Assembly: GCA_003281635.1 (NCBI GenBank) | Contig: QCBK01000001.1 | Span: 1-64,000, forward strand | Direction: 5' to 3' | DNA from: Prochlorococcus sp. AG-347-G22 | GTDB taxonomy: Bacteria; Cyanobacteriota; Cyanobacteriia; PCC-6307; Cyanobiaceae | DNA length: 64,000 nucleotides | Shown: positions 28,380 to 39,182 of the stretch, in pieces | Layout of the letters: each line of letters begins with the position of its first letter | Position numbering within the stretch: the first letter of the stretch is position 1 | Notes under the pieces: generated by a model | What the model was told of the DNA's origin: nothing | What the model saw: the letters and a program-made list of their open reading frames with translations, nothing else | Database searches by the model: none | Position numbers and translations under genes: made by a program

Positions 28380-29570
28380 TTATGCATTTGGAGATGGCCA
28401 AATGTCTCTTACCATAGTTAATAAAATTTGAGCTTCATCATATCTTTCTGAATGCGTTTTACCATTTAATAAAAATGTGATGTGAGCCATTTTTCTTCCC
28501 AGAATTTCGCGAGATTTGCCATAACAATGAATATTAGAACCCTCAATTTCAGATAACATTTTAATTCTGGTTTCCATAGAGATTGGGAAATTCTTTTTTA
28601 ACCCCAGTAGATTTATCATAATTGCACCTTCACAGTTCATTTTAATTTCAGGTGGCATTATCCCAGAAGAAATGCAAACATATTGATCAAACTGACTTGA
28701 AGTGCAAGCTTCAATAGAGAAATGAGCTGAGTTATGTGTTCTAGGAGCTATTTCATTAATTAAAAGACCATTATCTCCATAGAAGAATTCAATAGCTAAA
28801 ACTCCAACGTAATTAAGTTCATTGACTATTGAAGAGAAAATATTTACTGCAAATAAGTTCAAATCATATTCATTTGTTCCAGGTGCAAGAACCCAATCAC
28901 AAACATGGTTTGATTGGAACGTCTCAACTATTGGAAAGAATCTTATCTTACCGGTCCTATCTCTCGAACCAACGAGAGCTAGTTCTTTTTCATACTCTAT
29001 CCATTCTTCTATTAACCATTCATCAGAATTATTCTCTGTTAAAAAAGTATCTAAATCTTCTTTTGTCTTTATTTTTCTGTTACCTTTACCGTCATATCCA
29101 CCTTTATTTGATTTTGCCATTAGAGGAAAATTCCAATTATTGATTTCCTCATCCGTGAGATTTTTAAAATCTTCAATGCTTTTCCATTTTGGACAGGGAA
29201 TATTCATCCTATCTATTAATTTTTTTTGAGAAAACCTATCTACTAATGGCTTAATTGCATTAAGGCTTGGGACAAAAATATCTTTATTGTCAATTAAATT
29301 TAATTTATCAATTTTTATCCATTCATTTTCAAAAATTATTTTTTCACACTCATTAATTAATGATTTATTACCTCTTATCTTTAAAGGATCAGCTTCTATG
29401 ACATGATCTGCTTTTGAACCAGCAGGATCATCACAAGATTTTGTTTGCACACATACTTCTAAATTTCTTTTCTTTGCTGCCTCTGTTAACATCAAAGCCA
29501 GTTGACCACCTCCAATTATTCCCAGAGAATAATTTTTCTTAAAATCGTTTATATTTTTTTTAAAACTCAT
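28380..29570 (-). CDS. purK: 5-(carboxyamino)imidazole ribonucleotide synthase
   Basis: LGIIGGGQLALMLTEAAKK, EFFYG...INEIAPRTHNSAH. Confidence 0.95.
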   Translation of the reverse strand: MSFKKNINDFKKNYSLGIIGGGQLALMLTEAAKKRNLEVCVQTKSCDDPAGSKADHVIEADPLKIRGNKSLINECEKIIFENEWIKIDKLNLIDNKDIFVPSLNAIKPLVDRFSQKKLIDRMNIPCPKWKSIEDFKNLTDEEINNWNFPLMAKSNKGGYDGKGNRKIKTKEDLDTFLTENNSDEWLIEEWIEYEKELALVGSRDRTGKIRFFPIVETFQSNHVCDWVLAPGTNEYDLNLFAVNIFSSIVNELNYVGVLAIEFFYGDNGLLINEIAPRTHNSAHFSIEACTSSQFDQYVCISSGIMPPEIKMNCEGAIMINLLGLKKNFPISMETRIKMLSEIEGSNIHCYGKSREILGRKMAHITFLLNGKTHSERYDEAQILLTMVRDIWPSPNA

Positions 29571-29695
29571 AGCATGATTTTATTACCATTTCTAATTCTT
29601 AACAACTGAATTTTTAAGTATCTAGAGCTTAGATTTTGCTAATATATAAAGTATTTAATACTAAATATCAATAAATTTTAACTAGGTAATCAATT

Positions 29696-30787
29696 GTGAA
29701 TAAGAGAAAAATATTAGTCCCATTAGGTGATAAGTCATACGAAGTAACACTTGAAGCAGGAATACTGAATAATATCAGCGAAGAACTCTTAAGAATTGGA
29801 ATAACAAAGAATAGAAAAATACTTGTGATTTCAAATGAAGAAATATCAAATTTGTATGGAGAAAAATTCTTAAATAATTTAAAAGATAAGCAATACCAGG
29901 CCAAAATGTTCCTTATCAAGGCTGGAGAATCATATAAAAACTTAAAAACCTTAAGTGAAATATATGATGTTGCATTTGAATTTGGCTTAGATAGAAATTC
30001 AATAATTATTGCCCTTGGAGGAGGAATTGTTGGAGATGTAAGTGGTTTTGCAGCTGCTACTTGGCTAAGAGGTATCGAATATATTCAGATTCCAACAACA
30101 TTATTATCAATGGTTGATTCATCTGTGGGAGGAAAAACAGGAGTAAATCATCCAAAAGGTAAGAATTTAATTGGGGCTTTCAATCAACCTAAAGCAGTTT
30201 TTATTGATCCAGAAACTTTAAAAAGTTTGCCCAAAAGAGAATTTAATGCAGGCATGGCCGAAGTAATAAAATACGGAGTAATAAGAGATAAAGAACTTTT
30301 CGAATACTTAGAAATTGAAAAAAACAAGGATGAACTTACAAATCTCAAGAATGAATATCTTATTAAAATAATTAATAGTTCAATAAAAACAAAGTCTTAT
30401 ATTGTTTCTCAAGACGAACATGAAAATGGTCTAAGAGCAATATTGAATTATGGTCATTCTTTTGGTCACGTTATTGAAAATTTATGTGGATACGGCAAAT
30501 TTCTGCATGGTGAGGCAATATCAATTGGTATGAATATTGCGGGGAAAATAGCAATTGAGAAAGGGTTATGGTCTAAAGAAGAATTAGAGAGACAGCAAAA
30601 TCTATTAGAGAGTTATGATCTTCCTACAGAGATCCCCAAAATAAATAAAGAAGATGTTCTTACAATACTTATGGGAGATAAAAAAGTTCGTGATGGCAAA
30701 ATGAGATTTATATTACCGAAAGAAATTGGTGCAGTAGATATATTCGACGACGTAGAGGATTCATTATTTTTAAAGTTTTTTTCTTAA
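29696..30787 (+). CDS. aroB: 3-dehydroquinate synthase
   Basis: [56 protein letters not shown]. Confidence 0.96.
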   Translation: MNKRKILVPLGDKSYEVTLEAGILNNISEELLRIGITKNRKILVISNEEISNLYGEKFLNNLKDKQYQAKMFLIKAGESYKNLKTLSEIYDVAFEFGLDRNSIIIALGGGIVGDVSGFAAATWLRGIEYIQIPTTLLSMVDSSVGGKTGVNHPKGKNLIGAFNQPKAVFIDPETLKSLPKREFNAGMAEVIKYGVIRDKELFEYLEIEKNKDELTNLKNEYLIKIINSSIKTKSYIVSQDEHENGLRAILNYGHSFGHVIENLCGYGKFLHGEAISIGMNIAGKIAIEKGLWSKEELERQQNLLESYDLPTEIPKINKEDVLTILMGDKKVRDGKMRFILPKEIGAVDIFDDVEDSLFLKFFS

Positions 30788-31974
30788 CGCAAACAGGTTG
30801 AATTTATATTCATTTTCATCTCATTAAACTTATTAAAAATAAACCACTTAAAATCGCCTAGACATAAAGGATCTATGAGTCTAAGTAATGCCTCTCTTCT
30901 TAAAAGAGCATTTGATAAATCCTCCTTAAATTCCTTCTGAATTCCATAAAGTCTCTCTGCCAATCCAAGTGCCAACAAAGCCTCACCTTGTTTAGTTATT
31001 CCAACGGTATTAAATCCAAGAGTCTCAGCATCATTAATTAAAGTTTCTACGCACACATGAGATGTTAAATCGCAATTTCCAGGAGAATCTAGGACATTAT
31101 TGATCATTTTTTGATTATCATAAGAAACTATCGTTCCATCAGAATTTTTAGAGGTGTAGTATTTTTTAGCTTCTTTAGCGTAATCAATTATCAATAAAAT
31201 ACCATTGTTAATTTTTCCATAAATAGCTTCTAACCATTTTGAGTTGTCTATATGCCATTCTGTCGTCCATCCTTCAAGAGCATCTTCAGGCGGGATAGTA
31301 ATTCCCAACTCACTTTTAGCACGTTCAATACTTTTTCCCAATTCACTTGTAATTGGCATTTCATCAAAATATAATTTATGAGATTTTTTGTCTACAGAAA
31401 CTGCTTGTCGAAGTAATTTTCCTTTTGAGAAAGTTATTCTCTCTACTGGCAAAGCATCCAAAACCTCATTTGCAAGAACTATTCCATTTATATTATTTTC
31501 CTCTACTTCTTCCAAACCTTTCCATAAAATATCAATGCCCAAGTTTAAATATTCCTCCAATTTATTTTTTTGTTTTTCTATCATCCCTTCATTAGGTTCA
31601 ATAATTACAAAAGAAACTCCTTCCAAAAAACTCTTGTTATTTTCAAAAAAATATTTAATTAATCCACTCATAAAGCTTCCATCTCCAGCTCCAAATTCAA
31701 TTAAAACTAATTTCTGATTAGATAAAAAACTATTTTTAAACTGAATCAACCAATCTTCTATTTGTTTACCAACCAAAAAAGCAAAATCATCAGATAAAGA
31801 GGGTGATGTGACAAAATCTCCACGAACGCCTAACTCGGCTTTACCGCTGCCGTAATAACCATTAATAGGATCATTTAATGCAAAATTCATAAAGTCATAA
31901 AAACTTATAGTCCCACCCATTTTTATTATTTTTTTTACTAACCAATCTGGACTATTCGCGGGAAAGCTATTCAT
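30784..31974 (-). CDS. class I SAM-dependent methyltransferase, NDUFAF7/MidA-like
   Basis: [41 protein letters not shown]. Confidence 0.85.
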   Translation of the reverse strand: MNSFPANSPDWLVKKIIKMGGTISFYDFMNFALNDPINGYYGSGKAELGVRGDFVTSPSLSDDFAFLVGKQIEDWLIQFKNSFLSNQKLVLIEFGAGDGSFMSGLIKYFFENNKSFLEGVSFVIIEPNEGMIEKQKNKLEEYLNLGIDILWKGLEEVEENNINGIVLANEVLDALPVERITFSKGKLLRQAVSVDKKSHKLYFDEMPITSELGKSIERAKSELGITIPPEDALEGWTTEWHIDNSKWLEAIYGKINNGILLIIDYAKEAKKYYTSKNSDGTIVSYDNQKMINNVLDSPGNCDLTSHVCVETLINDAETLGFNTVGITKQGEALLALGLAERLYGIQKEFKEDLSNALLRREALLRLIDPLCLGDFKWFIFNKFNEMKMNINSTCLR

Positions 31975-32005
31975 CGGCGAAAATATAAAAAGACAAAACT
32001 TATTT

Positions 32006-32803
32006 ATGCATTCAAAGATTAACTATTTATTGGGAATATTTCTATCAATATTAGTTTTAATTTCACATAAACCCGTTTTCGCTATAAATAATCCAAATCT
32101 CTTACCAGAAGAAAAAACACCCGTAATTGATTTAGCTAAAACATTAAGCCCTAATCAGAAAAAATCTTTAGAAGAAAAGCTCAACAATCTAGAAATTGAA
32201 AGTGGGTGGAAAATTAAATATTTATCTCAGTTTGAGAGTTCACCTGGTAGTGCAATAAAGGACTATTGGGATTTGGATGAGACAAGTTTGTTAATAGTTG
32301 CTGATCCTAGAGGAGGAAATTTACTGAACTTTAATGTCGGAGAGGCTTATTTTAATTTTATGCCAAGGTTATTTTGGGTTGAACTTCAAACTAGATTTGG
32401 TAATCAATATTATGTGAAAGATCACGGTGAGGATGGCGCAGTATTAGATGCAATTAATTCCGTAAAGATTTGCCTTGAAAGAGGAGGGTGTCAAGTTGTT
32501 CCTGGCCTACCCAAAGAACAGTATATATGGACTTTATGTACATCTATTCTTGGAGGTTTAGTAGCGGGTTTCGCATCTGCACCTCGAAAAGAGGGTCAAG
32601 TTATATCAATTGGATTTTTAGCTCTTCTTTCTCCTTTATGGGGAATGTTATTTGGAATTTTCGGTTTGGCACCCATAATATCCAGAACAAATGATTTATT
32701 ACCATTATTTAAAAATGGTTTAGCTTTTACAGCAGCAGGAATTGCGGGTTATATTTTATCTCAAACATTATTTTCAAGATATGAAAATCCCAAAAATACT
32801 TAA
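32006..32803 (+). CDS. TPM-domain (DUF477, Psb32-like) membrane protein
   Basis: VIDLAKTLSPNQKKSLEEKLNNLEIESGWKIKYLSQFES; TM segments at C-terminus. Confidence 0.75.
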   Translation: MHSKINYLLGIFLSILVLISHKPVFAINNPNLLPEEKTPVIDLAKTLSPNQKKSLEEKLNNLEIESGWKIKYLSQFESSPGSAIKDYWDLDETSLLIVADPRGGNLLNFNVGEAYFNFMPRLFWVELQTRFGNQYYVKDHGEDGAVLDAINSVKICLERGGCQVVPGLPKEQYIWTLCTSILGGLVAGFASAPRKEGQVISIGFLALLSPLWGMLFGIFGLAPIISRTNDLLPLFKNGLAFTAAGIAGYILSQTLFSRYENPKNT

Positions 32804-32826
32804 AATATGATTAAAAATATCTAATT

Positions 32827-33660
32827 CTAAAAGAATTTATCTTCTTCACGAATTTCACCAGACTCTGAATACCATCGGTGAGAAACATGTCTTAATTCCT
32901 TTTTTTCAAATTCAATCCATGAAAAGTTAATTAGTAATTTCCCATCTTCATCAGTTTTATATCTTGGCACTACAGCAGTATTGAAATAAATTGTCCCTTT
33001 GCTATCAATTTTAAACATCTCTCTTAAACCAAGATTTCTTTTAAGCCGATTGTGCATATGACCAAAAATCACAAGATCAACTTTTCTTCTCTTTTGTATT
33101 TGAGAAATGGCCACAGACAAATCTCTATCCCCCCAATCTAAAGTGGGTAACTTCCAATCTTTCCCACAAATGCTTTTAGGCTCCGAGCCTAAACCAGAAG
33201 GGCCTGCATGAGACATAATTATTAAAGGTATATCGTCAATACTCTCTTCTGAACATTTTATGATTTTATTTATTGAATCTTGTTCGGTAATGGGTCCATA
33301 AACCCCTTTAACTTCTTTTGAAAGATAATAGCCGCCTCCAGAACTACATGGTCTAGCAGACAATAAATTTATTTGATTATTAAAAACATTCAAATCCCAT
33401 GCACAATATTTATCACCAAGAACACGTATCTGCTTTAAGAGAGTGTCGCCTGTAGAATCCTTCCCTCTATCATGATTTCCTAAAATCACAAAAGTAGGAA
33501 TTTTGATCTCATTGATTTTTTTAATTATTTTGACACTTCCATCAGAAATATCACCAACAAATAAAACAATATTTGGTTTGATAATCGATAAAATTTTCAA
33601 GTCTAATTCAGACCATTGACCATGACAGTCACCAACAATAGCAATTTTTAAATTTGTCAG
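32827..33660 (-). CDS. metallophosphoesterase; start extended upstream to a non-canonical codon (CTG 33660 or ATT 33663)
   Basis: In-frame upstream sequence encodes LTNLKIAIVGDCHGQWSELDLKIL..., supplying the DxH motif; GNHDR and FGHMHNR downstream. Confidence 0.75.
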   Translation of the reverse strand: MTNLKIAIVGDCHGQWSELDLKILSIIKPNIVLFVGDISDGSVKIIKKINEIKIPTFVILGNHDRGKDSTGDTLLKQIRVLGDKYCAWDLNVFNNQINLLSARPCSSGGGYYLSKEVKGVYGPITEQDSINKIIKCSEESIDDIPLIIMSHAGPSGLGSEPKSICGKDWKLPTLDWGDRDLSVAISQIQKRRKVDLVIFGHMHNRLKRNLGLREMFKIDSKGTIYFNTAVVPRYKTDEDGKLLINFSWIEFEKKELRHVSHRWYSESGEIREEDKFF

Positions 33661-33763
33661 AATTTTTTCTGTTTAAAGGCATATAATCTATTTAGAGATA
33701 TTCTAAATCCTGACCAGTATAACTTCTACTGCAAAACAGAAATCAGTTCAAAACGAAGAGGAT

Positions 33764-34678
33764 TTGATTTCTGAAATAAAGGAGCGTTGCGAAAAAGCTA
33801 ATGCAATTATTCTTGCGCACTATTATCAAGCTCCAGAGATTCAGGAAATTGCAGATTTTATTGGCGATTCATTAGATCTATCTAGAAAAGCTGCAAATAA
33901 TGACGCAGACATAATAATTTTTTGCGGTGTGCACTTTATGGCCGAAACCGCAAAAATACTTAGCCCAAATAAAAAAGTACTTTTGCCAGATATTGACGCA
34001 GGATGCTCATTAGCAGACGATTGTCCCTCAGATAAATTTCAAAAGTTTAGGGAAGAAAATCCAGATCACTATGTCGTAAGTTACATAAATTGTACTGCAG
34101 AAGTAAAAGCTCAAAGTGATCTGATATGTACAAGCAGTAATGCAGTCTCATTAATTAAAAAGATACCTGAAGATAAAAAGATAATATTTGCACCAGATCA
34201 GAACCTTGGTAGATGGGTACAGAAAAATTCAGGAAGAGATCTTAAATTATGGCCTGGCAGCTGCATTGTTCATGAATCGTTTAGTGAAGAAGCACTTCTA
34301 AAATTAAAATATCAAAATCCAGGATCAAAAGTCATTGCTCATCCTGAATGTAGTCAAAATTTACTAATTCTCTCAGACTTTATTGGATCAACAAGTAAGC
34401 TGCTTGATTTCGTAAGTAAAGATCCATCTAAAACTTACATGGTACTTACTGAACCTGGAATAATTCATCAAATGAAAAAGAAAGAACCTAACAAAATTTT
34501 TATTGAAGTCCCAGATGTAGAGGGTTGTAAATGTAACGAGTGTCCATATATGAAATTAAATACTTTAGAAAAAATTCTAGATTGTTTGAAAAACAATTCC
34601 CCGTCTATCGAACTAGATCCAGAAATAATAAGAAGAGCCTATGTGCCAATAAAGAGAATGCTGGATATGAGTAATTAA
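33764..34678 (+). CDS. nadA: quinolinate synthase A
   Basis: AIILAHYYQAPEIQEIADFIGDSLDLSRKA, GVHFMAETAKILSP, CKCNECPYM. Confidence 0.95.
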   Translation: MISEIKERCEKANAIILAHYYQAPEIQEIADFIGDSLDLSRKAANNDADIIIFCGVHFMAETAKILSPNKKVLLPDIDAGCSLADDCPSDKFQKFREENPDHYVVSYINCTAEVKAQSDLICTSSNAVSLIKKIPEDKKIIFAPDQNLGRWVQKNSGRDLKLWPGSCIVHESFSEEALLKLKYQNPGSKVIAHPECSQNLLILSDFIGSTSKLLDFVSKDPSKTYMVLTEPGIIHQMKKKEPNKIFIEVPDVEGCKCNECPYMKLNTLEKILDCLKNNSPSIELDPEIIRRAYVPIKRMLDMSN

Positions 34679-36009
34679 TTTAATGAAAATATTTTATCTT
34701 CCTTATTAATTTTTATGAATGCATTAAGGTTTGTAGTGTCGGGCTTAAATTCGCTTATCTGATTCTTTCTATTAATTATATTTATTAGCTCTTTTTCACC
34801 AGCTCTATATTGTTTATCTTTTCTAGTTCCTATTTCTCTTTGGAGTATAGGATTTATATTCATTTTTACCTCTATGTCTGGAATAATCCCAGATTTGTTA
34901 ATATCAGTTCCGTTCGGAGTTAAATACTTAGCGACTGTAACAGTTAGACCTGAACCATCAACTAATGTTCTCATAGATTGAACCAAACCTTTACCAAACG
35001 TTTTCTTCCCAACTAATTTTCCTCTTTTGTTATCCTTTATTGCACCAGAGACTATTTCACTAGCACTAGCAGAACCCTCATTAACTAAGACAACTAAGGG
35101 CTTTTTTGTTAGAGCTTGACCGTTTCCTTTTTTTGTTTCTTTTAAACCATCTTTACTTACCGTACTTACTATTACTCCTTTGTTAATGAAGTGCCTTGAG
35201 ATATCAATGCTTGATTCTAATAAACCTCCAGGATTACTTCTCAAATCAAGAACATATCCTGCGACTTTTTTTGTTTCTAAATCCTTAATAGCATCTCTAG
35301 TCTCTTTTGATGCATTTGCATTAAATTGTTTAATTCTTACATAGCCAATTGATAAGCCGTTTTTGGTTTGATTGACTTTACTTGATACAGATTTTATTTC
35401 AATTTTTTCTCTTGATAAAATCTTAAAAAAGGATTTAGAACCTCTAAGAATTTCAAGCTTTACTTTAGTACCTCTTTGTCCTCTTATTAATTTCACGGCC
35501 TCCTCAATATTCATACCTTCAGTAGAAATATCATCTATAGATAATATTTTATCTCTAGCTTTAATTCCAGCATCAAATGCAGGGGTGCCCTCTATCGGAG
35601 AAATAATTATTAAATCATCAGATTCTTTATCTTTAACTATTTGGATACCAACTCCAGTTAATTCACCAGAGGTATCTATTCTCATTTGATTAAATTCCTT
35701 AGGTTCTAAAAATCTTGTATAAGAATCATCTAAATTTGAAAGCATATCTCTAATCGCATCATATGCTTCATTACTATCTGAATATGTTTTTGATAAAACT
35801 TCTTTTCTTAGATCAATCCAATTAGACTTTTGAAATTTACCGCTTGAATCGAGAAAATCTCTATATACAATTTGCCAAACATGATCAATTACTTCTTTAT
35901 AACTATTATTTAAAACTGTTGCTTCTGCAAAATTATTTAAAAATAGACCAGGAAAGGTTGTCGAAAATAGAATTATTAATTTTTTTTTAAGCAATTTTCT
36001 TATCTTCAA
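34675..36009 (-). CDS. ctpA: C-terminal processing peptidase, S41 family
   Basis: PDZ domain, VVLVNEGSASASEIVSGAIKDNKRGKLVGKKTFGKGLVQ. Confidence 0.92.
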   Translation of the reverse strand: MKIRKLLKKKLIILFSTTFPGLFLNNFAEATVLNNSYKEVIDHVWQIVYRDFLDSSGKFQKSNWIDLRKEVLSKTYSDSNEAYDAIRDMLSNLDDSYTRFLEPKEFNQMRIDTSGELTGVGIQIVKDKESDDLIIISPIEGTPAFDAGIKARDKILSIDDISTEGMNIEEAVKLIRGQRGTKVKLEILRGSKSFFKILSREKIEIKSVSSKVNQTKNGLSIGYVRIKQFNANASKETRDAIKDLETKKVAGYVLDLRSNPGGLLESSIDISRHFINKGVIVSTVSKDGLKETKKGNGQALTKKPLVVLVNEGSASASEIVSGAIKDNKRGKLVGKKTFGKGLVQSMRTLVDGSGLTVTVAKYLTPNGTDINKSGIIPDIEVKMNINPILQREIGTRKDKQYRAGEKELINIINRKNQISEFKPDTTNLNAFIKINKEDKIFSLN

Positions 36010-36071
36010 AGAAGTCGATATTTTTAATTATAAAAAGATTTTATTTATAATTTCAAAAATTTGACAAATCC

Positions 36072-37289
36072 TTAAGGATCAATCCACTTCCCATCATCCT
36101 TAATAAGTTGGATTAAAGCATTAACCCCCTCATCTTCAGGTACTCTTTTTATCTCTTCTTTCCTTCTATATAAAGCAATAGTTCCTTTGCCTTTACCAAC
36201 ATAACCATAATCAGCGTCTGCCATTTCACCTGGTCCATTTACTATACATCCCATTATTGCTATATCTAAACCAGTTAAATGTGAAGTGGCGTTCCTAACT
36301 TTATCTACAACTTCTTCTAGATTGAAAAGTGTTCTACCACAACTAGGGCAACTGATATATTCAACCATTGTTTTTCTTAGTCCTAAAGATTGCAAAATTG
36401 AGTAGCAAACTGGTATTTCCTTTTCTGGAGCTTCTGTTAAAGAAACCCTGATGGTATCTCCTAATCCCTCTGCTAAAAGCGTTCCAATCCCAGCAGTACT
36501 TTTAATCCTTCCATAATCACCATCTCCAGCTTCGGTCACTCCCAAATGTAAGGGATAGTTATATCCTTCTGAGTCAAGCCTATCTGCAATCATTCTGTAA
36601 GCTGCCATCATGACTGGAGCCCTAGAAGCTTTCATAGAGATAATTATATTATGAAAATCAAGCTCATCACAAATTTTGACGAACTCCATCGCAGATTCTG
36701 TCATTCCTAATGGCGTATCTCCATAAGTAAAAAGCATCCTCTCAGATAGAGATCCATGATTAACTCCAATCCTTAGAGCTTTGTTTTTAGCCTTTAAAAC
36801 TTCAACTAAGGGGGTAAATCTTTTAAGTATTGTTTGCTTAATAGTTTCAAACTCCTCATCTGTATATTCAGTTCTTGTAGGGTCTGATTTTTCAAAAACA
36901 AACAATCCAGGATTAATTCTTACTTTATCAACATGTTTTGCAACTTCCATTGCAATTTTCATACCATTATGGTGAACATCCGCCACCAAGGGGGTTTTGA
37001 TATTATTTTCTAATAATTTTGCCTTTATATCTCCTACTGCTTTGGCATGTGCTAAGGAAGGGACAGTTAACCTTACTATTTCACAACCCACATCATGAAG
37101 TCTTTTGATAGCTAAGTAAGCATTTTCGACATCCATAGTATCTTCATTTATCATCGATTGAACTCTTACTGGATAATCACTTCCAATAGCTACATCACCC
37201 ACCATTACTGTTCTAGTTATCCTTCTCTCAATATGAGTTGAATATCTTTTGGAGAGACTATTAACCTCTTTTGATTGAGTTAATGACAT
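36072..37289 (-). CDS. ispG: 4-hydroxy-3-methylbut-2-enyl-diphosphate synthase
   Basis: [48 protein letters not shown]. Confidence 0.96.
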   Translation of the reverse strand: MSLTQSKEVNSLSKRYSTHIERRITRTVMVGDVAIGSDYPVRVQSMINEDTMDVENAYLAIKRLHDVGCEIVRLTVPSLAHAKAVGDIKAKLLENNIKTPLVADVHHNGMKIAMEVAKHVDKVRINPGLFVFEKSDPTRTEYTDEEFETIKQTILKRFTPLVEVLKAKNKALRIGVNHGSLSERMLFTYGDTPLGMTESAMEFVKICDELDFHNIIISMKASRAPVMMAAYRMIADRLDSEGYNYPLHLGVTEAGDGDYGRIKSTAGIGTLLAEGLGDTIRVSLTEAPEKEIPVCYSILQSLGLRKTMVEYISCPSCGRTLFNLEEVVDKVRNATSHLTGLDIAIMGCIVNGPGEMADADYGYVGKGKGTIALYRRKEEIKRVPEDEGVNALIQLIKDDGKWIDP

Positions 37290-37324
37290 TAAAATTCTTG
37301 ATATTCAAAAAGGATTTCACTAAA

Positions 37325-37873
37325 TTATACGGCATATAGTTTACTACTTACATTCTCTAGATCTTTCAAAGTTAGATGATAAGGTTTATTGATTTCTTTT
37401 GAAGGAAATCTCAACAAATAAGATGGATGAAAAATTACCATAATTTCTCTCCCATCTTTTTTAATCCATTGACCTCTTAAATTACTTATAGAATCTTTAA
37501 CTTCCAAAATAGCTCGCATAGCAGTAGAACCAGTAAGTAATATAAATCTTGGATCAACTAGCTTTATTTGCTGTAATAACCAAGGTTTATGAATATTAAT
37601 TTCTCTAGCAGTGGGTTTTCTATTATTTGGTGGACGACATTTAATTACATTACAAAAATAAACATCCTTCTTATAGTTAATCCCAGCTTGTATTAATAAT
37701 TCGTTCAATAACTTACCAGATTTACCTACATAAGGTTTTCCTTCTAAATCTTCCTGTGCTCCAGGAGCCTCACCAATTATTAACAGATCTGCAAATACAC
37801 TTCCTCTCCCAATTACTAACCTTTTCACCGAAAATAAAACTTTAAATACTTTAATCTTAAGAACTAAAAACAT
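37325..37873 (-). CDS. family-4-like uracil-DNA glycosylase, Fe-S ligand positions altered
   Basis: LLIIGEAPGAQEDLEGKPYVGKSGKLL, KCRPPNNRKPT, HPSYLLR; lacks N-terminal CxxC. Confidence 0.85.
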   Translation of the reverse strand: MFLVLKIKVFKVLFSVKRLVIGRGSVFADLLIIGEAPGAQEDLEGKPYVGKSGKLLNELLIQAGINYKKDVYFCNVIKCRPPNNRKPTAREINIHKPWLLQQIKLVDPRFILLTGSTAMRAILEVKDSISNLRGQWIKKDGREIMVIFHPSYLLRFPSKEINKPYHLTLKDLENVSSKLYAV

Positions 37874-37971
37874 GAAAATAAAATAGATTAAGAAAATGAA
37901 CTAAATTAAACCATTGTGTGATAGTTTTATTTATTCTTAATTTATGCACTTGTCATTATTAAAAGTCATAT

Positions 37972-39168
37972 TTGAAAAGTCATAAGTCAATGAGTCAAGT
38001 TAATTTATCTGAACGGGCACTTTCAATTGAGCCTTCTCTTACATTGCAGATAAGTGCTAAAGCAAATCAATTATCTGCAGAAGGAGTAGATATTTGCAAT
38101 TTAAGTGCAGGAGAACCTGATTTTGATGCCCCAAAAGAAGTTATAGAGGCTACAAGTAAAGCAATATTTGATGGATTCACAAAGTACGGGCCCGCAGCGG
38201 GGAATTTAGATCTCCGAAAAGCAATCGCAAATAAACTTCAAATTCAAAACGATTTAAATTATGAATTTGATAATGTAATGGTCACAAATGGTGCTAAACA
38301 AGCAATATATAATCTTTTCCAAGTATTGTTAAATACTGGAGACGAAGTTATTATTCCTTCTCCATATTGGTTAAGTTATCCCCAGATGGTTAGATTGGCG
38401 GGTGGGAAGCCAATTTTTACAAATTCTTCTGCAGAAGATGGATTCAAAATAAATATAGAAGATTTGAAGTCTAAAATCTCTCCAAAAACTAAATTTATAA
38501 TTATCAATTCTCCTAATAATCCTACTGGAAGAGTTATGTCAAAAGAAGAATTATTACAAATTGCCGATTTAGCTAGAGAAAATCCAAATATCAATATTCT
38601 TTCTGACGAGATTTACGAACTAATCCTTAAAAAGGAATTTAAACACTACAGTTTATCTTCATTAGCAAATGACTTAAAAGATAGGATTTTTATAATAAAT
38701 GGGTTTGCGAAAGGTTGGGCTATGACTGGCTGGAGGATAGGTTATTTAGTTGGTCCCAAAGATGTAATCAAAGCATCCTCAGCATTACAAAGTCAAAGTA
38801 CAAGTAATGTTTGCTCTTTTGTTCAAAAAGGTGCTTTAGAGGCTTTAAAAATTAATAATGAGTTTTTCTCAATGATAAATAGCCATTATGATCAAAGAAG
38901 AAGACTTCTCTATGAGGGCCTTAATAATATAAATGGGACTTATATTGAAGAACCTAACGGAGCATTTTATGCATTTCCAAAATTACCTAATTCCTCAATT
39001 ACTTCTGTTGATTTCTGCAGTAAAGCTCTTCAAGATTACGGATTAGTTGTTGTACCTGGAAAAGCTTTTGGGGCTGATCAATGTATAAGAATATCTTGTG
39101 CAGCTTCAGAAATTAAAATAAAAGATGGACTACAAAGACTTGAAAAAGCAATCTCTGAATACTATTAA
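37972..39168 (+). CDS. aspC: pyridoxal-phosphate aspartate aminotransferase family
   Basis: SAGEPDFDAPKEV, NSPNNPTGRV, SDEIYE, GFAKGWAMTGWRIGY. Confidence 0.92.
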   Translation: MKSHKSMSQVNLSERALSIEPSLTLQISAKANQLSAEGVDICNLSAGEPDFDAPKEVIEATSKAIFDGFTKYGPAAGNLDLRKAIANKLQIQNDLNYEFDNVMVTNGAKQAIYNLFQVLLNTGDEVIIPSPYWLSYPQMVRLAGGKPIFTNSSAEDGFKINIEDLKSKISPKTKFIIINSPNNPTGRVMSKEELLQIADLARENPNINILSDEIYELILKKEFKHYSLSSLANDLKDRIFIINGFAKGWAMTGWRIGYLVGPKDVIKASSALQSQSTSNVCSFVQKGALEALKINNEFFSMINSHYDQRRRLLYEGLNNINGTYIEEPNGAFYAFPKLPNSSITSVDFCSKALQDYGLVVVPGKAFGADQCIRISCAASEIKIKDGLQRLEKAISEYY

Positions 39169-39182
39169 TTTAAAGTAAAGTT

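Noticed and set aside
28172-28417. ORF-track CDS on + strand
   Set aside because: Antisense to the 6S RNA and the 3' end of purK; no coding character.
28822-29229. 135-aa and 104-aa + strand ORFs
   Set aside because: Antisense shadows of purK in AT-rich sequence.
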